42,631 bases of DNA, from assembly GCA_002723195.1 (NCBI GenBank), contig PBNR01000054.1, forward strand, positions 1-42,631, read 5' to 3'. The notes under the pieces were generated by a model. The model worked only from the letters and a program-made list of their open reading frames with translations, did no database searches and was not told the DNA's origin. The position numbers and the translations under genes were made by a program. Shown here piece after piece: positions 34,932 through 42,631 of this stretch. Each line of letters starts with the position of its first letter. Position 1 is the stretch's first letter. Origin of the DNA: Gammaproteobacteria bacterium. GTDB lineage: Bacteria > Pseudomonadota > Gammaproteobacteria > Pseudomonadales > Pseudohongiellaceae.

Positions 34932-35420
34932 CTAATGAACGCTAAAGCTGCGACGCACTTGCCGCAGAAGTTGAAACAGCCAAGGCCACAAAAATGCGCT
35001 TGTAAGCGCAGATGAAAGAAACAGTAAGTTGGAAGCAAAGGTTTGCCCCGTAATGATTTGCAACCAATGGCAAAGAACTAAATTTAAACCAATCAGAGCC
35101 AGCACCAACCCGGATTGCTGAAGAGATGAAAACATTCTCATGCGCAAATGAAGACTCAGAGTTACATAAGCAACTATTACCAGGGCCATGGCGTTTAACC
35201 CTAGCGCAGACCCTTCGAGAATATCTAACAATAGACCCACACACCAGGCAACACCAATACCAATACGATAGGGTAGAGCCATAACCCAGTAAATGAGCAC
35301 CATAGGCACCCACTCTGGGCGGTAATTCATAGCCCAATCAGGAAAAGGCACAATTGCTAAAAGATAAGCAACAAAGAAACTAAGCACTATTACCCAACTG
35401 GCGCGAGATTGTTGTTGCAT
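34932..35420 (-). CDS. mreD: Rod shape-determining protein MreD
   Basis: A 162-residue inner-membrane protein with about five helices, beginning SRASWVIVLSFFVAYLLAIVPFP-like and containing RPEWVPMVLIYWVMALPYRIG, the MreD hallmark, quoted here in part as RPEWVPMVLIYW. MreD links MreC to the RodA/PBP2 elongasome. ATG at 35420 and GTG at 35426 are both possible starts; neither has a strong ribosome site, consistent with coupling to mreC, whose stop is 2 to 8 bases upstream. Confidence 0.95.
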   Translation of the reverse strand: MQQQSRASWVIVLSFFVAYLLAIVPFPDWAMNYRPEWVPMVLIYWVMALPYRIGIGVAWCVGLLLDILEGSALGLNAMALVIVAYVTLSLHLRMRMFSSLQQSGLVLALIGLNLVLCHWLQIITGQTFASNLLFLSSALTSAFLWPWLFQLLRQVRRSFSVH

Positions 35421-35428
35421 AACCACTA

Positions 35429-36370
35429 TTACGGTTCTATTGATTCAGTTTTAATTTGTGAGGGCTCCTCAGAGCCTTGGCTTGGAATTAGTTCATCACT
35501 AACCAACTCCTCTGTTCTAGGAGTAGTATCATCCAACTGATCTTTTCCCGTTTGGAAAACAAGCATTACATGTCGGGTGCTAGCAATTTGGGCCAGAGGC
35601 CGTGCGCGTACTGTGGCAAAACCTAGTCCTGGGTCGGTATAAACAGAGATAATTTCTGCGACCGGATAATTCTTAGGATACACCTGGCCCATACCAGAAC
35701 TGACCAACCTATCACCTGCCTGCATGTCTTGAGTTTGAGTTACAAATTCGAGTTCTAACTCATTCGCGGTAACTCTGCTCCCTCGGGCCAACGCCCTTTC
35801 GCCATTTCGGTTCACCTCCACCGGAGTTAAATGAAGCGGGTCCGTGATAAGTAAAGCCCAGCTAGTAAAAGGCAGAACTTCATCTATTTGCCCCATTAAG
35901 CCATTAGCATCTAAAACAGGCTGGCCAAGAAACACATTATCGACTGAGCCTTTATTTACCAATACACGCTTGGAAAAAGGGTCAGGCGATAGGTTTATAA
36001 TTTCAGCGGGCAAGACTTCGCCTTGGATACCCCCAGTAGCCTCATTAAGGGACAAAAGCCTGCTGTTCTCGCTAGCCAAGCTTTCTAGTAATTGAAGTTC
36101 TCTCTGGGCAACCAAAAGTTCTTCACGCAATATTCCATTTTCTTCTAGCAGGTCGGTGCGGGAAACAAAAACGTCATCAAACCATAGCGAAACTCTGGTG
36201 GGAATATCGGCAACCCAGTATATTGGGGTAGTGGCATACCCAAGCCCGTAACGAACTCTATCAAGATAGCCAAAGCGATTATCCGCGAACATTATACAGA
36301 CGGACAAAAGAAGAAAAGCCAAGGCCCTATACTCAAGAGCAACGCCTTTAATGAATAAAGTCTTATCGAT
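35429..36370 (-). CDS. mreC: Rod shape-determining protein MreC, apparent ATC start
   Basis: A 313-residue elongasome protein: N-terminal cytoplasmic stub, transmembrane helix, coiled coil (about residues 70-100, LLEENGILREELLVAQRELQ) and two periplasmic beta domains with DPFSKRVLVNKGS and GLMGQIDEV. The first ordinary start codon, TTG at 36322, would remove half the helix. Upstream, AAGGAGG (36380-36386) lies 9 bases before ATC at 36370, and translation from there gives xDKTLFIKGVALEYR, which aligns with the start of E. coli MreC (MKPIFSRGPSLQIR) as I remember it. No ATG, GTG or TTG lies between. The ATC is therefore the probable initiator unless the base is wrong. Confidence 0.92.
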   Translation of the reverse strand: MDKTLFIKGVALEYRALAFLLLSVCIMFADNRFGYLDRVRYGLGYATTPIYWVADIPTRVSLWFDDVFVSRTDLLEENGILREELLVAQRELQLLESLASENSRLLSLNEATGGIQGEVLPAEIINLSPDPFSKRVLVNKGSVDNVFLGQPVLDANGLMGQIDEVLPFTSWALLITDPLHLTPVEVNRNGERALARGSRVTANELELEFVTQTQDMQAGDRLVSSGMGQVYPKNYPVAEIISVYTDPGLGFATVRARPLAQIASTRHVMLVFQTGKDQLDDTTPRTEELVSDELIPSQGSEEPSQIKTESIEP

Positions 36371-36388
36371 GCTAGATTTCCTCCTTTT
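36368..36388 (-). promoter_or_regulatory. Strong ribosome site followed by ATC initiator (mreC)
   Basis: AAAAGGAGG (36388-36380) is a near-perfect anti-16S match, 9 bases before ATC (36370-36368). A very strong site paired with a very weak start codon could set MreC low relative to MreB. Confidence 0.6.
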
Positions 36389-36526
36389 AGAGAAGTGAGA
36401 TTATATTCTTGCTTCCCCAAAAACGTAAATCTTGGAAAGTAAACAACGAGTTTTTTACAACTAAAAATCTCGGTTTTAGCGCAGACCCCTTATTCTTAAC
36501 TACGCTCTACAACTTACACTTGAACT

Positions 36527-37594
<1,068 letters not shown>

Positions 37595-37625
37595 CTAAAA
37601 TCCCTAGCACCATTAACTATAACTA

Positions 37626-37946
37626 TTAGACGGCAAATTCATCCTGTGATTTAACATTCGCGAAGTCTACTTTTCGTAGCCAATTGCTAGAATTTACGTC
37701 GGGATCTCCTGAAGCTTTCGCCCTTATAGCGTTGATCAAAGTGAATTTCCGAGAAAGCTCTACCTCTCGTTCATATTTCCCGGGTCTCAGACGCAGGAGG
37801 CCTTCTCGCAAGTCGCTGAATACTTGACCTTGACCAAGAAGCGCAAACTACCAACCACCGCTCACCACAATTTCAGTCAGATTAGGCAAATTATTGCCAT
37901 TTGTTTGCCAACCCGCACCTGCAACCTTAAATACCCCATATTTCTA
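37626..37946 (-). pseudogene. Possible remnant reading frame interrupted by an amber codon
   Basis: On the minus strand a frame of 61 codons from TTG at 37811 extends upstream, without a stop for 13 codons, to an in-frame TAG (37848-37850) and then 31 more codons to another TAG (37944-37946). Codon content looks coding-like (KYGVFKVAGAGW, QVFSDLREGLLRLRPGKYER, KFTLINAIRAKASG). I recognise no family. It may be a decayed gene, a chance frame or an unrecognised small protein. Confidence 0.25.
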
Positions 37947-38013
37947 AAAATTTACCAGCCGAGAATTAAAACCCGTATAGAAATTTGAATGGAAAATAGA
38001 AGTCTCCACAAAG

Positions 38014-38019
38014 TATAAT
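38014..38019 (+). promoter_or_regulatory. Candidate -10 element for gatCAB
   Basis: A consensus TATAAT sits here; no convincing -35 element lies at 17 bases (TTGAAT at 37985-37990 is 23 away). Transcription would begin near 38026 and give a leader of about 150 bases. Confidence 0.4.
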
Positions 38020-38044
38020 CATGAGTTCTCGCGAATAGGACGCA

Positions 38045-38153
38045 CTCTAACAACGGCAATGTGTTAGAGCAAGTGGCAAATGCCCTAATTGTAAATAAAT
38101 TAGGGCTACCCCACATGCAAGTCCCTGTTCTTTCTTGGTATTAATCAACCAAG
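38045..38153 (+). promoter_or_regulatory. Three-hairpin leader of gatCAB
   Basis: Hairpin 1 (38045-38069) has stem CTCTAACA/TGTTAGAG. Hairpin 2 (38082-38106) has stem GCCCTAATT/AATTAGGGC. Hairpin 3 (38134-38153) has stem CTTGGT/ACCAAG, followed by GATTTTTGG. All three stems pair perfectly. Whether the leader regulates is unknown. Confidence 0.5.
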
Positions 38154-38177
38154 TGCCAGATTTTTGGGAGCAAATAG

Positions 38178-38465
38178 GTGGGTTTCGACAACTCTGAAGT
38201 AGAAAAAATTGCGGCACTTGCGAAGCTTCATTTAAATGAAGACGAACAAGTAGAAGTGGCCAAACGAATTAGAGACATTTTGTCATTGATTGATGAGATG
38301 CAGTCTGTAGAGACAGAAGCCATAGATCCAATGGCCCATCCATTAGATGCCGAGCAACGTTTGCGAAATGACGAGGTGACAGAAGCCGAAAATCGTGACG
38401 AACTGCAAAGCCTAGCACCGGAAGTATTAGACGGCTTTTACTTGGTACCCAGAGTTATCGAATAA
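38178..38465 (+). CDS. gatC: Aspartyl/glutamyl-tRNA amidotransferase subunit C
   Basis: A 95-residue subunit that stabilises GatA within GatCAB, the enzyme that converts Glu-tRNA(Gln) or Asp-tRNA(Asn) to the amide form. EVEKIAALAKLHLNEDE and the central MQSVETEAIDPMAHPL-like stretch (quoted in part) are typical. The start is GTG at 38178, with GGAG (38167-38170) 7 bases upstream. The gene leads gatCAB, 36 bases before gatA. Confidence 0.95.
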   Translation: MGFDNSEVEKIAALAKLHLNEDEQVEVAKRIRDILSLIDEMQSVETEAIDPMAHPLDAEQRLRNDEVTEAENRDELQSLAPEVLDGFYLVPRVIE

Positions 38466-38501
38466 TCTCCCACATCATTAAGAAACAGCGAACGCATCGA
38501 G

Positions 38502-39959
38502 ATGATTGAGAAAACTGCTGCCGAATTATCAAAAGCCCTTTCTGGCAGAGAAATTTCAAGTGTGGAGCTTACGCAAGCTTTTTTGGACCGTATACGCAAA
38601 CAAAACACAATGCTCAATGCATATATAACCGTATGCGAAGATTCTGCATTAGCTCAGGCTAAGGCTGCTGACAAAAGACGCGCCGAAGGAGATTCCTCAC
38701 CCTTACTTGGAATACCTATCGCGCATAAAGATATTTTCTGCACTAAAGAAGTTACCACAACCTGCGGCTCCAAAATGCTCCATAACTTTATAGCGCCATA
38801 CAATGCAACAGTCGTCGAAAACTGCATTAATGAAGGCGCAGTAACATTGGGAAAGACCAATATGGATGAATTCGCTATGGGGTCTTCTAATGAAACCAGT
38901 TTTTATGGACCTGTAAGAAATCCTTGGGACATAAATAGGGTACCAGGAGGTTCATCGGGTGGCTCTGCCACAGCAGTTGCAGCTGATCTTTGCGCTATTG
39001 CTACTGGGAGCGACACTGGAGGCTCAATTAGACAGCCTGCAGCTTTTTGTGGAATTACTGGATTCAAACCAAGTTATGGCCGCGTATCCCGCTGGGGCAT
39101 GATTGCCTTTGCTTCAAGCCTAGATCAGGCGGGTTCTTTATGCAAAAGCGCTGAGGACGCCGCACTTATGACAAATGTTATGGCCGGCCTAGACAAGAAA
39201 GATTCGACTAGCATAGACAAGCCTGTTGAAAACTACACTGCTTCGCTTAATGATTCACTCAGCGGTTTAAAAATTGGAATACCAAGACAACATTTCGCCG
39301 AGGGCTTAAGTACCGAAATAGAAAAAGGAATTCGCGAAGCACTTAAAGAATATGAAAAGCTAGGCGCATCAATTACCGAAGTCGATCTACCTAACAATCA
39401 TCTTTCTGTATCTGCCTACTATGTAATTGCTCCGGCAGAGGCTTCTGCAAATCTTTCACGCTATGACGGGGTGCGCTACGGATACCGTTGCGAAAACCCA
39501 ATGGATCTAGAAGATATGTACAAACGCTCCCGCAGCGAAGGTTTTGGGGACGAAGTAAAACGACGGATTCTGGTGGGCACCTACGCGCTATCGGCTGGCT
39601 ACTATGACGCATACTACAGGAAGGCGCAAAAAATTCGGCGCCTAATCAAAAATGATTTCATTGAAGCTTTCAAAGAAGTCGATGTCATAATCGGCCCGAC
39701 CTCTCCGAACACTGCATTTGAGCTAGGCGCAAAAAGCGACCCTATCTCCATGTACCTGGAAGATATATACACTATCGCGGTTAACCTTTCCGGCCTACCC
39801 GGAATCTCTATCCCGGCTGGTTTAGCCAATGGCTTGCCATTTGGCATGCACATCATTGGCAAAGATTTCGATGAAGCTAAGATTCTCAATATTGCTCATC
39901 AATTCCAACTGCGAACCAATTGGCATCTAAAAAAACCGAACCTCGAACAGGCTAACTAA
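38502..39959 (+). CDS. gatA: Aspartyl/glutamyl-tRNA amidotransferase subunit A
   Basis: A 485-residue amidase-signature enzyme that releases ammonia from glutamine for GatB. The Ser-cisSer-Lys triad is K76 (AHKDIF), S151 (GGSSGGSA) and S175 ([13 protein letters not shown]), at positions usual for GatA. The C-terminal region ([24 protein letters not shown]) is complete, so the gene looks intact. It lies 36 bases after gatC and 2 bases before gatB, so the three are one operon. In this organism it may charge Asn, Gln or both; the answer depends on whether asnS and glnS exist elsewhere. Confidence 0.97.
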   Translation: MIEKTAAELSKALSGREISSVELTQAFLDRIRKQNTMLNAYITVCEDSALAQAKAADKRRAEGDSSPLLGIPIAHKDIFCTKEVTTTCGSKMLHNFIAPYNATVVENCINEGAVTLGKTNMDEFAMGSSNETSFYGPVRNPWDINRVPGGSSGGSATAVAADLCAIATGSDTGGSIRQPAAFCGITGFKPSYGRVSRWGMIAFASSLDQAGSLCKSAEDAALMTNVMAGLDKKDSTSIDKPVENYTASLNDSLSGLKIGIPRQHFAEGLSTEIEKGIREALKEYEKLGASITEVDLPNNHLSVSAYYVIAPAEASANLSRYDGVRYGYRCENPMDLEDMYKRSRSEGFGDEVKRRILVGTYALSAGYYDAYYRKAQKIRRLIKNDFIEAFKEVDVIIGPTSPNTAFELGAKSDPISMYLEDIYTIAVNLSGLPGISIPAGLANGLPFGMHIIGKDFDEAKILNIAHQFQLRTNWHLKKPNLEQAN

Positions 39960-39961
39960 CC

Positions 39962-41392
39962 ATGGAATGGGAATCGATAATAGGCTTAGAAGTTCATGTT
40001 TCACTATCGACAAAATCAAAATTATTTTCTGGCACTGCCTCGGAGTTTGGCGCAGAACCAAATACACAAGCTAACATTTTTGATTTAGCAATACCTGGGA
40101 CCCTTCCGGTTTTTAACAACGAAGCATTAAAAATGGCAGTCCGTTTTGGCCTCGCTATTGGAGCCGAGATTAGCAAAAGATCGGTATTTGATCGTAAGAA
40201 TTACTTTTATCCTGATTTACCGAAAGGTTATCAAGTTACCCAGCTCGATTTCCCAACCGTTGGCAAAGGTTCTTTGAGTATTATTCTTGAAGACGGAACG
40301 GAAAAGATTATCGGGATCACTCGAGCGCATATAGAGGAAAATGCGGGTAAGTCTTTGCACGAAGAATTCAGTGGACAATCGGGCATCGATTTAAATCGGG
40401 CCGGCGAGCCGTTACTAGAAATTGTGTCCGAACCAGAGATTAACAATGCGAAGGAAGCCGTTGCCTATCTAAAAAAATTACATTCTATAGTGCGTTATCT
40501 GGAAATCTCAGATGCCATCATGGCTCAAGGTTCAATGCGCTGTGATGTTAACGTTTCGATTCGACCTAAAGGGGGGACCAAATTAGGCACGCGCACAGAA
40601 ATTAAGAATATTAATTCGTTCCGCTTCGTAGAGAAAGCTATTAACTCCGAAATCCTGCGGCAAAGGGAAGTAATCGAAGACGGAGGCGAAATTCAACAAG
40701 AAACACGTCGCTACGATGCTAACAAAGACACCACCAGCTCTATGCGTAACAAAGAAGTCGCTAATGACTATAGATACTTTCCCGAGCCTGACTTGCTACC
40801 TGTGGTTATTGATGATGAGTTTATCGCCGCTATTCATTCAGAACTTCCTGAACTACCAGATGCCAAAAAAGAAAGATTCACGTTAGAATTTGGGCTTAGC
40901 AATTATGATGCCGGCGTTTTAACCTCAACGCGGGAAATGGCAGAGTATTTTGAAAAAGTCGCAAAGGCTTGCGGGGACTCTAAACTTGCAGCGAACTGGG
41001 TAACAGGAGACCTTCTCGCATTCCTAAACAAAAACGACTTAGAGATTGAAAATTCCCCGATCCAATCTGAACGTCTAGCCGTGTTAGTTAGCCGGATTAA
41101 AGATAATACAATAAGTGGGAAGATAGCTAAGACTGTATTCGAAACCATGATCGAAGATTCAGCGACTGTCGATGAAATAATTGAGAGAAAAGGCTTAAAG
41201 CAAGTTACTGATTCTAGCGAAATAGAAAATTTGGTAGATGAAGTTATTGCCAAAAATCCGGATCAAGTACAACAATTAAAAGATGGCAAAGAACAAGTTC
41301 TAGGTTTTCTAGTTGGCCAGGCCATGAAACTATCTCAAGGGAAAGCTAACCCAGGCAAAGTTAATAAGCTACTTCGAGATAAGACAAAATAA
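39962..41392 (+). CDS. gatB: Aspartyl/glutamyl-tRNA amidotransferase subunit B
   Basis: A 476-residue subunit that activates the misacylated tRNA and transfers ammonia. [20 protein letters not shown] is the family start (quoted in part), followed by [18 protein letters not shown], the tRNA-binding helical domain and the C-terminal YqeY-like tail ending [13 protein letters not shown] at 39962 begins 2 bases after gatA. Length fits the family (about 475). After it lie 145 bases with no clear terminator before the broken PA4642-like gene. Confidence 0.97.
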   Translation: MEWESIIGLEVHVSLSTKSKLFSGTASEFGAEPNTQANIFDLAIPGTLPVFNNEALKMAVRFGLAIGAEISKRSVFDRKNYFYPDLPKGYQVTQLDFPTVGKGSLSIILEDGTEKIIGITRAHIEENAGKSLHEEFSGQSGIDLNRAGEPLLEIVSEPEINNAKEAVAYLKKLHSIVRYLEISDAIMAQGSMRCDVNVSIRPKGGTKLGTRTEIKNINSFRFVEKAINSEILRQREVIEDGGEIQQETRRYDANKDTTSSMRNKEVANDYRYFPEPDLLPVVIDDEFIAAIHSELPELPDAKKERFTLEFGLSNYDAGVLTSTREMAEYFEKVAKACGDSKLAANWVTGDLLAFLNKNDLEIENSPIQSERLAVLVSRIKDNTISGKIAKTVFETMIEDSATVDEIIERKGLKQVTDSSEIENLVDEVIAKNPDQVQQLKDGKEQVLGFLVGQAMKLSQGKANPGKVNKLLRDKTK

Positions 41393-41537
41393 TTAAGTTC
41401 CTTGGAATATCAATACAACTTTGTTCTATCAAATAAGAAACACAATGTTATGAAGAAAAACTAGCGCTTGTCTTACAATTTTAGCTCGCTGTTATAGGGC
41501 CGAACCAAATTTTCTATACATATATAAAGGGTAAATC

Positions 41538-42631
<1,094 letters not shown>

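Noticed and set aside
34922-35038. A longer maf frame starting at 35038
   Set aside because: It lies inside mreD, and the family N-terminus begins at 34921.
36322-36370. mreC beginning at TTG 36322
   Set aside because: It would remove half of the transmembrane helix and has no ribosome site, whereas AAGGAGG precedes the ATC at 36370 and the N-terminus matches the family.
38045-38153. T-box or other known riboswitch before gatC
   Set aside because: No T-box core sequence (such as the AGGGUGGAACCGCG pattern) is visible, and T-boxes are typical of Gram-positive bacteria.

Overview
The window looks like a chromosomal segment from a free-living, probably marine, gammaproteobacterium of moderate to low GC content. 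The strongest clue is the right third. There gatCAB (+) is divergent from mreB-mreC-mreD-maf-rng-yhdP (-), a gene order I know from Pseudomonas and relatives. The rest is accessory metabolism with a TonB-dependent receptor, a quinoprotein dehydrogenase, a fused SelD and small conserved membrane and periplasmic proteins. I see no rRNA, tRNA, CRISPR array, insertion sequence, phage gene or plasmid origin.

Layout. Positions 1-6,011 hold a thiamine-diphosphate enzyme of the acetolactate synthase type, convergent with a sodium:solute symporter, then a HAD phosphatase, a PaaI-type thioesterase, a tiny lipoprotein and a patatin-like lipase. Positions 6,104-10,167 hold an MFS permease, a TonB-dependent receptor and a secreted YceI protein. 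Positions 10,564-16,405 hold SelD fused to a flavin/NAD oxidoreductase, a TPR protein, a minus-strand operon (glutaminyl cyclase, YjbQ, metallo-aminopeptidase lipoprotein) and a HinT protein. Positions 16,409-20,013 hold mtnA behind a bifunctional class II aldolase/short-chain dehydrogenase, and an orphan ExbD. Positions 20,195-28,690 hold a TetR regulator, a DUF445 membrane protein, a PQQ dehydrogenase with a cytochrome c tail, a secreted cyclase-family hydrolase, two tandem DUF6644-like membrane proteins, an exported protein of unknown function, a DUF6152 protein and a PD40 beta-propeller. Positions 28,707-41,392 are the yhdP/rng/maf/mreDCB and gatCAB block. The right edge has a PA4642-like gene broken by an amber codon and the C-terminal two thirds of an RhlB-like helicase.

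How the genes work together. The mre block builds the cell-shape machinery, and gatCAB makes correctly charged Gln- or Asn-tRNA. The aldolase/dehydrogenase plus MtnA suggest a carbon-recovery route from 5-methylthioribose or 5-deoxyribose phosphates. The TetR-to-DUF6152 region may be a periplasmic oxidation module with its own regulator: the same short motif (TTAGACAT on the minus strand) occurs before tetR, before the cyclase/PQQ operon and just after it.

Most unusual observations. (1) Two genes, mreC and the DUF445 gene, have a good Shine-Dalgarno sequence and the expected N-terminus but an ATC codon where ATG should be. (2) mtnA is paired with a fused aldolase-dehydrogenase. (3) A PA4642-like gene is interrupted by TAG. 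(4) gatC has a leader with three hairpins. All family assignments come from reading the translated sequence and from memory of the families; no database search was run.
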